Positions 22,528 through 34,400 of a stretch of 64,000 bases of DNA are shown here, piece by piece; position 1 is the first letter of the stretch; each line of letters opens with the position of its first letter. Source of the DNA: Ramazzottius varieornatus. Lineage: Eukaryota > Tardigrada > Eutardigrada > Parachela > Ramazzottiidae. Both the position numbers and the translations under genes were made by a program. Below the pieces are notes generated by a model. That model ran no database searches and was not told the DNA's origin. It saw only the letters and a list, made by a program, of their open reading frames with translations. The stretch spans positions 6,724,772 through 6,788,771 of the forward strand of contig BDGG01000002.1 in the NCBI GenBank assembly GCA_001949185.1, in the 5' to 3' direction.

Positions 22528-24041
22528 TCTCCCCCAGACAATCTGGCTTCCGAGACGGTCATTCCTGCAAAACGCTGCTCCTGAAGGCGACAGGTAGTTG
22601 GAAGAAAGCAATCGCCCAAGAGAAGTACGTGGCGGCGGCCTTCCTCGATTTCCGGGAAGCCTTCGGCAGCGTCAGCCACAAGAAACTCCTGACAGCCCTC
22701 AACAAAGTGGGAGTCTGCGGAACAGCGCTTCAGTCTTCTCCTACCTGAAAGACCGCAGCCAGTGCGTAGGACTGAATGGCCGGACATCTGATCAAAGAAC
22801 CATCAAGTCCGGAGTACCACAGGGAACCTGGCTGGGTCCCTTGCTATTCACCATCTTTCTGGATGGTATGCTGAAGTACCTGGAGTCCGTGGCAGAAGGA
22901 GAGGCGGAAGCCTTTGCTGACGATGCAATGGTAAGCAGTACCGGAAAGACCGTCGCAGAAGCCACATCGAGACTGAACACCATACTGGCCCGCCTGGTCG
23001 AGTGGGTGGACCAGTCGAGCCTTGCACTCAACAGGGAAAAGTGCGTCTACATGGTCCTGACCACATCGCACAGAAAGAAGCACGTCGAGTCCTCCACCGA
23101 CAAAGTCAAGCTCGGCGATCACGAACTCCAACGAGAAGAGTGTGTCCGGTACCTGGGCGTTCAGATCGACCAGCACCTCAGCTGGTGAAAGAAGCGCAGA
23201 GAAATGCTATCAGAGCTCTGTCCGACTACTCCACCGGTAAGTCGACGAGTGAACTTTTTACCGATTGGGGCATTGAGAAAGTACGACAGTTATGGGCGCG
23301 GTTGGATGCGCAGTGGCTCTTTAGGTTACGGAAGCCTGAGAAACACCACACCGTTCCGGCCTACATGGCTGAACTGGTTCCCCGAAGAGAAGCTACGCGA
23401 GAACACCGACTCGGAAGCAAGTGGACTGACATCGACGCGAGCTTCGCCACTGCCATCGGGAAAAGAATGTTCGCCACTCGACTGATGAACCTGGATCTCC
23501 GTCTTCCCAAACCTGTATGGGACTGTTTAAACTTATACCACTTTTCTGGTGCCTTTAGTCTTGCCTTCGAACTTAATCTCGTCTTTCGTGTTCTTTTTCC
23601 CCCCTCTTCTTCTTTTTCTCCCCTTCTTGTCTTTCGATTAGATTATTAGAACAACGGGGATGATCTAGTACTGGGTAAAACGCACTGACACGCGTCAGGT
23701 CCTGGCGGTTTGTTACCTCGTCATCTTGGTATACAACAATAAGCCCAGTCAAACCTGGGTGAGCAAGTGGGCAGTATCGCAAAGACCGAACGTAAGTTGT
23801 CCCGCCGCTCACCATGAAGACCTGTAAGCAAACACAGGCCCGTGGTGGCAGTCACAGAAATGTGACATGGGTCCACCTCGGCCAGTACTACGTCGCTAAA
23901 TACCCTGATCTTTCTGTTTCTTCTTCTTTCCTGTCAAACTCAGCAGATGCAAAAAAGCACGCACGACCAAACGTTGAAGTCATCTTTAGAGGTTGTCTGC
24001 TCTTGGAATAAATACAAATACAAATACAAAATACAAATACG
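22521..24041 (+). mobile_element. LINE (non-LTR retrotransposon) fragment with reverse transcriptase, disrupted
   Basis: The RT region starts QSGFRDGHSC and has motif A FLDFREAF with its catalytic Asp, motif B SGVPQGTWLGPLLFTIFLD and motif C FADDAMV. Later motifs follow (LALNREKCVYMVL, VRYLGVQIDQHLSW). The C-terminal region after about 23185 (AQRNAIRALSDYSTGK, TDWGIEKVRQLW) resembles CR1/jockey-group elements. Reading frames change at about 22735 and 23187, so no full protein is encoded. The 5' part, including any endonuclease, is missing, as is usual for 5'-truncated copies. A 3' UTR-like stretch leads to a simple AAATAC-type tail ending near 24041, only 90 bp from the lipoxygenase stop codon. 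Confidence 0.85.
24008..24041 (+). repeat. AAATAC simple-repeat tail of the LINE
   Basis: Tandem AATAC/AAATAC units end the LINE. This tail type is common in elements that prime on short repeats instead of poly(A). Confidence 0.75.
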
Positions 24042-24129
24042 CTATGACAGTCCTGGGCGGAGCGCAGTGAGTAAAATATGCCCATATTCTAGAGATACCA
24101 AACACCAGGAACCCTGCATATAACAGTTT

Positions 24130-27100
24130 CTATATGCTAATGGAGTTCGGGATGCCGTCGGGATCCAGCCATGGATAAGGGAACTTGGTGTGTGGAGATT
24201 GGTTTCTTTTCCGGATGGCCTCCGATATACTTCGAAGATCCTGACGGAGCTGTTTTGCAGCGGAGACACTAACTGGATCGTAAAGGTACTGCACTTCGAA
24301 GTCTCCCAGCGCCTGGGTTCCCCTAGAGCTGAGTAACCGTGTCACTACCATGGTGTCCAACGTCACGCTTCTTGAGGGTAACTGGTCGAAGATGTTTTTC
24401 TCCGTGAACCCAACCTACAACAATAAACAGAGCGACGACTTGGGCGGGATATGCATGTATGACAGTGGTGAAGTCATTTGAAAAGTACTTTCTGCGTTGG
24501 AACTTGTCCACAAAGGATCCCAGGATAGTTCGGCGGAAACCCATATCTGTTAGAAGCAAAATTATCGGCCAGTCAGATGCCAAAACTTCTCACACTGGCT
24601 CACTTACTCGTCGTACTGGTTGAAGTTCGCAGCGGCGTGACCCAGGCTACATGTGCTGATTATAGCAGTCATCGTAACGATAATTTGTTCCACGTCTGTG
24701 AACTTTCCGTTACCGGGAACACCCTAAATTGACAGATCTCTTCTGCTTACGTTCCGGGTGCCAGGTAAGCTCTAGGCATTTCGTACCCTTATGCCACAGC
24801 CTCCTCGTTTCTTCGATTTCACGAGCTCAGCAGCCCAGCTTTGAAGTTCGCCGTCCTCCTCAACCTTTTCAGGAGAATCTGCAAACAATAAATATCACAG
24901 CCATACATCCTGATAGAAACTGGTACGGTTTCGTAATTGAAACTGATACAGTTTGGTAATTGGTGAAAAGCTTAGCCAATCCGAGCAGGTACAAACCGTA
25001 AAAATGCTCGACCATCGATTTTACATATTTCTCGATCGCCTCATAGACTGCTACAGCGTCATCCCGATAAGGATAGTACGGCAAAACAGTTTTATCCAGC
25101 ACCTACAAACAACAAACAAGAAGGTCATCGGTATAGAGATGAACCTCGAAAGTTCAAATTTTGGTTAAAAACGAAATACAATTTTAAAAGAAGAAAGCGA
25201 GGGATTCTCACCCCTCTTCGCGCGATTTCTACAGCTGGTACAGCGTGAACATCTAGTCTCCAGGCTTTCACTCTGCAAAGCACTAATGTAAGATACAGTC
25301 TCAGTACCAAGGGAGGCGAGTCAAAAAGTGACGATTCAGCTATGAAACAACGTACCCTCGTTTCACGATCTCGAACATCCCATTGCAGCCCATGGTTGTC
25401 GTTTTGTCCACCCATCCTCCAGGGTTTATCAGCTTCTGGAGTCCCCGGCTGAAAGGCCAAACGAGATTACCTCTATAGGCATCGGTACTTTCTTGACAAT
25501 CAGACAACCCGGAAGTGAAAGTAGCGCTTACGTATTGATGGCTAACAAGAAAAGAAAATGTGGAGCGAGAAGTTTGAAGAGTGGATGTGAGGGGGATAGG
25601 TTCCGATGAGTGCACACGGCAATGCCTTCCATCATCAAGTGCGTGAAACCTGTTGAATACATATAAAGTCAATTCTTGATGCAGATGGGTATAGTTTCCG
25701 AGAATGACAGGCAACTTTGTAACTTTAATTTACCAAGATGTGTACACGACTGGTGATATGCTGCGTCGGCATTATTGTACCACATTTTTGCCAAGAGCCA
25801 CCTGGAAGTAGCGAACAGATTCTTGATAACACAATGACCAACTCCAGTATCCGACTAACAGCTTCTGAAGAAAAAGTACTTACGCATAAGGTGGGTCCGT
25901 TGGGTAGAACACCTGTGGTTTTCACAAGAATTAGACTGGAGTATTGCTAAAAACTGCGAAGGAGTGCCGTACCGGGTTATCACCGCTTGGTATCTGGAAC
26001 AGTTGGATGCAGAGAGGAAGTAAGTCTTGTCTCTTTTCGTCCAGGTAAAATAGCGCTATGGGCGAACACACCTATAAAATCAATTTGTTGGCGCAACCTC
26101 TACAATCTGAGCGTGTACGGAACATCGATGATTTGAAACCTTGCTTACTTTCCGTCCTTCGGGGCAAGGCAGGTTACCGAGTATCTTCAAGTCCACTATG
26201 AATATCCTTTGGGCTTTCACCGCGCTATCGAGACTCAGCCCGCCAAGAAGCTCCTTGACCACATCGGGATCAACGTTCAAGCTGAAATAAATAAAACCAT
26301 TGCAAGCTGAAAGATTAGCGTCACACATATGAAGAGGCTCGATGAGTACTTCGGCGGGATCCTGGTTGCCAGTGCCAGAAGAACCGGGTTACAGCCTTGC
26401 AGACGCTGTATCGCAAACCAGAGATCATTGGTCCAGTTCCTCATACTGATGGGCACGCCCATGGTGCTCGTCTGCCTGTACAGTTTCTTCAGGTCCCCGA
26501 AAGATTCGAAATATTCTCGAACTCCGCTAACGGCAGACAGTACCCTACTTTCCTTTAGCAGATTCATTTTATTGACGACAATATCCCACTAAACAGAAAG
26601 ACAAAATTGTTGCAGAAGAGAAACCAACATTTCGGGGGTCGAAGAGAACATACTTTGTATGAGTCCGAAAAGGATTCATCTTCCGGTAGCTTTTTCACTT
26701 GTGCCGGTGCTCCAGAAAAGTTCACGGCATACTCGTAAAGTCGTTTCTTCGAGAGTAGCTCTTCGTTCCGCTGTTCGGGACAGTCATCGTATTGTGGAAG
26801 GGATGTGTCGTAGTGGCGGAATACATATCGGGTGTCCGCTTTGATCCAGCTACGAAGTAGGTAAATATTTACTGCTTCCGCGCAGTCCGTACGTGTGCAC
26901 GTATATGACGATGCACCCCCATAGGGGATTGCCCATTCTGCGAAACCGAACCGGACTGTACTTCACGTGTACATTGTCGTACCACGCGGATGCAGCGAAT
27001 ATTTACAGTACTGTATTAAAGAAGTGATTTTCTCGGTTTGATTATGAATTATGTCTTTGGTGGATCTCTTACCGCTGCGCCGGAAAATGGAACATTTGCT

Positions 27101-27562
27101 TGGTCTTATTGTTTTCAATGGTTATGAGGTCCAAGTACCTATAAGGAATAGACACGTGTTACCTGGTATTGGTATTTGACAGAAGCTGGAAAAGGCACCC
27201 ACCAGTTGTCTCCAAGTCCGAAAGAGTCCCTCCAGAGCTCCAGCTTATCAATATCGCTGAAGTCGAAGGATAGCTCGGACAGACCCATTGGAAAACTGTC
27301 GATCTGACCGCGTTCGTGGTCATTCTTCCAGAAACGGGAGAGCTTGAGCTCATTCGAGACCTGACCTTCTTTACTTATCAGCCTGATTTTCACTCTAGAA
27401 GAAAAATAGGTCATGGTATCAAAACACAGAAAGTGGAAATTCTCAACCACCGGAAGAAACGGCAAACGGAAGGACTTACGTGGCATCGGTGCCGGCTCCT
27501 TTCCGATCCCCAGTTTTCACGTGTACCGTATAAGGTGAAATTGAGCTAGACGAGTTCCCCAT
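24130..27562 (-). CDS. Animal-type lipoxygenase with N-terminal PLAT domain
   Basis: Lipoxygenases add molecular oxygen to polyunsaturated fatty acids using a non-haem iron. ATG at 27562 gives MGNSSSSISPYTVHVKTGDR, continuing KGAGTDAT and then splicing to the rest of the PLAT (C2-like) domain: VKIRLISKEGQ, FWKNDHERGQIDSF, SFGLGDNWWV. The catalytic domain follows: RLQGCNPVLL, WLLAKMWYNNADAAYHQSCT and HLGFTHLMMEGIAV. This supplies the first two iron His (YHQSCTH). Next come HPLFKLLAPHFLFLLAIN, PYYPYRDDAVAVYEAIEKY, and STCSLGHAAANFNQYDEY with the third His and the Asn. The protein ends GIPNSISI, giving the C-terminal Ile ligand. All five iron ligands are therefore present and the gene looks active. 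Positional specificity (5-, 12- or 15-) cannot be read reliably. MGNSSS at the N-terminus fits an N-myristoylation signal. Confidence 0.9.
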
Positions 27563-28489
27563 AGTGGAGTAGAGGAACAATCAATGAGCTCCAAAACCAG
27601 ATGGTCGAAAGGAACTTGGAACTCTGGACTACGAGATAATAGTAAATGTGTTCGAGGGACTGCAGTTCCCTGTGCGACGCGACTGAAAGCGTTACGCTTT
27701 TCCGGCTGGTTGCTCTTTTGGCTGGTTGCTCTTTTGGCTGAAGGGTATCGTATACTCATTTGGAGCGGAAGTCGGTCGATGGTACTATGTAGCACGTCGT
27801 TTGCTTACTCTAGCAGCGCACTGTGATATTGTCGGCTATTGTTTGACCATCATGGAAGTCATTGGTATGCTTGCATTTGCAAACATGGAACAATAACCCC
27901 ATGAATTTTTTCCATAGCAGTGTTGGACTGGCCATTGTAAGATACACGAATTTACGACCAATATTGACGCAGAACAACGCGAGCTGTAATGTGCAGTCGG
28001 ATGGAACGGGCGAGGTGCTTTGGGTGAATTCTATAAGAAAATTTTGTGAAAGGAACGATGCCGGCATATTTACGGCAACAATAACAAGAAAATTAAAACA
28101 CCTAATGATAAAATAGTTAAGAAATGAAATGCACTGAAAGGAGAGACAGCATTAGGGACACCGATGTTTGTCAAGAGTACAACTAAGGAACACGCTTTCA
28201 TCAGCGGTTGAGAAGGCAGTGAAGGATTCGAATACTCTGTTTTCCGGTTGTCGCAGTTTGGAGAACTGGGACACAACCAAATGCGTTTTTCAGAGAGCGA
28301 TACAACTGGACTTTGGTATAAAAACTTTCTTGGAAGACGTTCTTCGACCGGGATGGGGGAACTGCTCTCGTTTTGTTTCTTCTTCCATGAGAACTTACAG
28401 TAGACTTAGGGCAAGGGTTTTGGACCTTCAGTGAGTATTCATCACCTTACTTGGGCATACCGAGGTCTCCCATCCGGCAAGGCACCGTT
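27563..28489. other. Gap between lipoxygenase start and ADAMTS end
   Basis: This is the promoter side of the lipoxygenase gene. It holds a 16-bp tandem duplication (GGCTGGTTGCTCTTTT, two and a third copies) at 27704-27740. No gene seen. Confidence 0.45.
27704..27740. repeat. 16-bp tandem duplication upstream of lipoxygenase
   Basis: GGCTGGTTGCTCTTTT occurs at 27704-27719 and again, identical, at 27720-27735, with a third copy starting. It lies about 140 bp upstream of the lipoxygenase ATG. Confidence 0.7.
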
Positions 28490-31400
28490 CTACGTAACGC
28501 ACCGTTCGCGGCCACATGGTTTGGTGTTTGGAGGTTTCAGAGACTGTTTACAGAAGGACGGAGCAAGTTGAAGTTGCTCTTTGGCGTGGACGCAGTGAAC
28601 ATCGCGTGATGAGATTCCACCGCCGCAGGTCTTTGAGCACTGCCAAAGCGCATAGTGAGTTATCTAGATCGCACCAACGTCACTTGGGATGTAGAAAAAT
28701 GAGCTGAACCAGATCGCCACTTTGGAAAACGATCTGGATCGATCCATCTGCCCATGTCTCACTTGTTCTGATCGAGCACTCGGAAAAAAGTTGCCCTAGG
28801 ACGATATTGAAACTTACCGGAGACCATTTGTCAACCTTCCAAGCATAGGAAGAGCACTTTCCGTATGTGCACGACGTACGCTCCTTCGGTCTGGTTCGAG
28901 TATCACATCTGGGAAAACATTAGCGATCAGACTATACTTATATCGTCTTATCCATCGCCAAGTACAATATACTTGCCTGTAGGGAGACTCTACCGGATGC
29001 CATATCGTCTGCCCGAACTCATCCACCTTATGACAGTTAACTCGCCGCCACCGCTGTCCCAAATCACATGTTCGCGAACCTGTCGAAGTGTCCGATTAGG
29101 TCAGTGGAATAAAATGGGCTTCAAGAGAACGTACAGTCCGACCAATCGCCGGCTATCCATCGGAAGGCGCAGGCTTTTCCTGTTCGGCAGATCTTGGACG
29201 CAGCAGGCTGCTTTATCCGGGCACCCAATGCCAGTCGGCACCGCATGGGGGGTACCGACGTTCTGTTTAGTACAAGGACGCAGTCCACCGTCCGCGACTG
29301 CTTCCTGGTATCACAGCTGGTAGAACAGACTGACCACTTGGAGATCGACCATCGAACAGGTGCCGACAGACCAGGGCAGGAGTAAACCTCGCAAGACCGC
29401 CGTTCTTTAGGCTTGTGTCCTCGACAAAGACTGTCGTCGACCCGTGTCATCGTTGCTTGGAACAGCTGGTTTAGTCCTCCTTGAGCACAAACAATCTCTC
29501 GGCTTCGGTAACCAACTCCGCAGCTCGTGGAACACTGAAAAGTTCAAACGAGTCTCTGCGTAATTTTCTTATCAATTAGTTTGCAAGAAATATTTTCAAA
29601 AGGTAAAAGTGGCAATTGCGTTAATGTTTACATCACAGAATTAATATGCTCAGTTTTAGTGAAAAAAAAGAGCATTTGATTTGGAGATACAGTATCATCG
29701 AACCTCAGACCAAGGCATCACGCGCCACTTTGGGCAGACTTCCATCCGGCATTGTTCGACAGATACCGGTTTGTCTTCTTCCAGACAGAACGTTGAATTG
29801 ACTTCCTTGTGCTCGTCCAATGGGTTGACACAGAGAACCTGGCGCTCCTTCAGCCCCGTTCCGCACGAACCAGGACTTGTGCACTGTAAAAGAAAACCCC
29901 ATCATGATGTATCGTTTCATTGGTCGATAAGCAAAGACATTGAAGAGCGCAGTGAGCTAACTGGCCAGCGTTGTCTGGGTTCGCTGTTTGGCACACGTGC
30001 GGAGTACCCAAGTACCCAAACACGAGCCAAACGTTTGCACCGAACCGCGAGCTATGTGTTAGAGCAGTCCGTGTGTAACAGAGTTAACAGATGGGCGGAC
30101 CCCGTGAAACAACAAGCGATCAATTTAGGTGCTTTGTGGGTAATTGTGAGTGGCAGCTCCACTTCTGCATCAAGTGGGAGCATCGATATGGCACCGATGC
30201 TCCCAGTCAACGATTTGAGCCATGTTGGCGAAAACCTGATCATGTCTTTAGACAGAGCTTCTGGCCTATCTTGTGTATGACTTTTGTACATATCTGGGGT
30301 TGAGTATTAACGCACAAATGTTTCGTTTCGACAGTTACAAAATGGTTCAGAAGAAGAAGTACGACAAAAAGGCACCTGCTGAGATAGTTGGAGGCAGTGA
30401 GAAAATCACAGATGCATTTCAGTGAGTAAATGCAGTTCATGAGTCACTATTTTCCCTCCGTCGCCGCCTACGTTTTTCTGTTTCAGTGGGACGACGTGAG
30501 AGTTTGCTGTCGGAAAACCCAGTGCCTAAAAGGTTACGACCAGCAAGTCTACTGCGCGCTCTACGAGTTGTTCTCTTTACCGGCGACCACGATCCAGCCA
30601 GCCATTTTCCCAGTTGAGGTCGGCGATTGGTCCAGTCGGTCAGAGAAGGATTGCTTGGTGAGTCCAGGGGTACGGACGGGGAGTCGTCTAAGCAACGTTC
30701 GTCAGAGCAAGCCTGGGAGTTTTCGGGCCTCGAAATGGCTCGACAGTGGTAGTTGGACATGTGAGATCCTCGGCTGTCTATGCACTGGACGATCCGGCGT
30801 TGCCTACATCCCGCAGACGTTTTATCGCACTGAAAGTAAAAGCAACTTTTCACATAAGCAGATCTATCATAGGATGTAAAGAAGGTTGTCACACACTACG
30901 TCACAACACACATAGCTGACAAGATTGTTTTGCCAAATGGTGTACGTTCTCAGTGTTAATAGCCGAGAGAGTGCGCCACTTGGAAAAAATAACGATCTGG
31001 TCAAGTTTATTTGCCGGGCTCCCAAATACGGAAATTAATTCCACTGAAACCATCAGAAGCTTTGTTTTTAATGAAACAATCATCCCAAGATACCACCTCG
31101 AAGTGCCACTATTAAATTGCTAAACTGAAAATTTGATGTCCGCATTTCAAATTCAGAGATGGGATAGTGTACTACTTTCATTTGCTTCAGAGTATTACGT
31201 TGAGGACCTACCTCTGACCACCTTCCGACGATCCATTCCGGACAAGCTTGCTCATTACATCTCGTGATGTTCGCAGGCCGACTGGATGCATCACACCCTT
31301 CGGACTCTCTCATGGAACTTTCAGGTGCTTGGCAGACAACCAGACGCAGCTTCTGCCCTCCGTTACAAGACTTCGAACAGCGTCCCCATCCTCCCGTTAT

Positions 31401-34400
31401 CCACACTCCACGTCTCGGGGCCGTGGAGGAGTGCACAGTGGTGGTTCGCACATCCGTGGCAGGAGGCTTTGTGACTTTGTCAGCATTTCTCTTGTAGTTG
31501 TAGTAGTTCTCGTACTTGACTTCCGTGAGGGAATGCCCTTGACCACTTTCGTCGAGACCGTTGTCCACTACGCGCATCATGCTCTGTGTTTCGCAGGTTG
31601 GCAGGTCGGAACACCTTTGATGTTCCATTGGTCTGGTGTTCTTGTCGCACTCGCTTTCATCCTTGATCACTTTGTGATTCACGACGCAGGCAACGTATCT
31701 TCGTTGCATGGAACCACCAAGCCCGTCATCGCATGTTGCCGTGCCTGCCAAATAAGATTTAGATCCAACAAGTTCTGGATAAAACTCAAATTCAATATTG
31801 TTCTTATTCATTCTTTTCTCCTGTCATATATTGATATCTTTTATTCGCACCCTCTCACTTGTTAGTGTGAAATTAATTATATTTCGGGAAAAAGATCGTG
31901 TGGGGAATGTCTTACACGATCCCCATTCGCCAAACTGCCACGCGCCGCACTCAGCTTGGGCGCACTTTTCGCGTTCATGAGGTTTCGGAAGATCCACACA
32001 AGCCACATGTGCCAAATACTCGCCGCTGTTGATCCCTCTGCAGCCCACTGATCTGTACTTCTCGCCAACACCACACGTCTTTGAGCAAGCTGTCCAGGGC
32101 CCAGTTGCCCATTCAACTTCCAGTCCTCCCGGCTGAGCTTTTGGTAGTGCATGGACCATCACAGGCGGACGAGGAACCGGTGGCGGCCGCGAGATAGGTG
32201 GCGGTGGACACGGGACATCCGGGCACCGAACAGCAACCGCTGGTTTCTTTAATGGATCGCAGAACGAGTCTTCGGTCTCGGTCCCTTCAGAACGGAGCAG
32301 ACACTTGACAGCTCTGCGCATCACACCTGGACCACACGTCATCGAACACGTACTCCAAGCTCCCACTGTAACAAAGTAAAACATTCAGGCGAAAAGGCAG
32401 ACGTCACCTAGGCAAACAGACCCGACAAGATTGTTCTCCCAACTGGCGCACGCTTTATGCCCAATGACGAAGACGTGCGCCACTCAGGAAAACGATTCGG
32501 TCGAGTTGGCTTGCCAAGCGAAACCCTCCATTAATAGTTACCCGTCCAATCAGCAGCACACGGTTGTGGGTTACAGTTCCGCTGGACAGGTTCGGGAGTT
32601 TGATGGAAGGAACAGTTGTATGGCGGGACGGACTGGCTTGTAGTCAGGTCCACACAGATAGACGACCGGCTTTGGTACCCTCCACCACAAGGTCGACTAC
32701 ATTCTGACCATGCCGTATACCGCCATCCTACGACCCTGCAACTACCTGTGCAAGGTATTTCATCCGCCGGTTTGGGTTCTGCCAGTTCGTTGCACTTTTC
32801 CAAATCCACTTCCTGAACTCTCGGCATGGAACTGCGCTGGTCCTGCGAGGAAAGGTTGTCCTGGTACCACAGGTGAGTTTCGCCATGTCGCTGTCTTTCC
32901 GGCTCGTCCTCCCGAAGACAGCGAATCCTTCGACGAATTTTCCCTACTTCGTTGCATGCAGCATCACACTGTGACTCAGGGTCCTCGACCACGTCCCATC
33001 GAAGTGTACAGAGTTCGTTACATGGTCGGCTCTGCTCGGCAGGCTTCTCCTGCCCCATGCAGTTGCCAGTAGGAACTGGGTGGCGGTCCATCTTCCGCAC
33101 ACAGACAAAACCCTTGTACTGCGTTCCTGTAAACACCATATGCAATTTTTTTCTGTTTTCCCTTGCAATGTTACACTATGGGGGCAGGTGTGCGTTCACC
33201 TCTACATTCTTTGCTGCAGGGATTCCAAGAGCCCATCTCGGAATCCCATCGATACTCGTCGCCAACTGAGATCATGTATGAGTAGTAAATATCCGGGGGA
33301 TACAGCTCTCCGACCGTTAATACCTGTCCAAAGAGACAAAAACATCATTGGTAATTTTGGTGAAATTTATGGCCAGTCTCATTAGCAGAAGCAACGAGTC
33401 GATCATATTACATTAAGATCCAAGAAACGCTGCTTAAAATTCTCGTCTGTGTCTTCATAACTATAAGTTACTCTTGCGCGCTGCCTTTGAGGTTCTGGCT
33501 AGAGGTCGTTAGATAAGACCAGGTGGATAACAAGAGATGATGAACCGTCAATGAAGTATAAAATTACGACACATACGTAAAGAGAGAGGGCTTCTCCAAT
33601 GGCATGGGTGCTGTTGATGCGCTCTACAATGGTGTCTGAACCGGTGTAATCAATCACTGCATTCTTCACCGGAATTTCTTTGCGGAATATCGAGACGATG
33701 AAATCGCCGTTGAACAGGTAGACGCCTTCGGAATTTGTCAGCGCTGGAAAACAAGATCATTAATAAAGTTTCGTCCGACGACAGGCGCGTGTGTAGGCAT
33801 GAAGTGTCGCTACCCACCGAGATAATTGTAGTCATCCTTCATTCCTTCATAGGCATGTTGGCGAATATCGATATTCGATGCGCCCATCGGAATTGTGGTG
33901 ACAAAATTGTACCCTAGAAATGCAATCAGAAGTAACCTTCCAACCTATGTCGCAACCAGAGTCTGCCACTAAAAGTTTGATTCCACCGTTAACTTAATAA
34001 ATCCTTCTTTGATAGCGATAGAAAGCACATAAATTTACAAGTCAGTTTTCGCAATAAATCTGAAATTAATTCATACCGTAATTTCTCTCGTTGTAAGTTC
34101 CGGCAACCGTCCGGCAGGTAGAGTTGTCGCCTCCGCAGACATTGCACGTATCGCGACTCATCAGCGAATCCAGTTTCCCGTCGCAACCAGCTTTCTGCAT
34201 CCAAAATTACACACACCGTCACCACAGTTTTTGTATTCAATCTCAAATTGACGACCTCATCCAAGATAAGGTTCGTCATCAAATGATTCTTATCGCGTAC
34301 CTTACAAACGCCGTTGACACAGATATCCGAAGGATCAGGACCGCAGGATGTTCCGTCGATAACCTTCTCCTTCAGCAAGAAGAACTTACTGGTGCCGTCC

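Noticed and set aside
22257-22748. 163-codon plus-strand ORF read as one protein
   Set aside because: It merges unrelated sequence, an out-of-frame gypsy relic and the start of the LINE; it is not a real gene.
23814-24011. Small ORF after the LINE reverse transcriptase
   Set aside because: It sits in the 3' UTR-like part of the element just before the simple-repeat tail and has no recognisable domain.
31248-31865. 205-codon plus-strand ORF
   Set aside because: It lies antisense to ADAMTS thrombospondin-repeat exons and is a shadow of that coding sequence.
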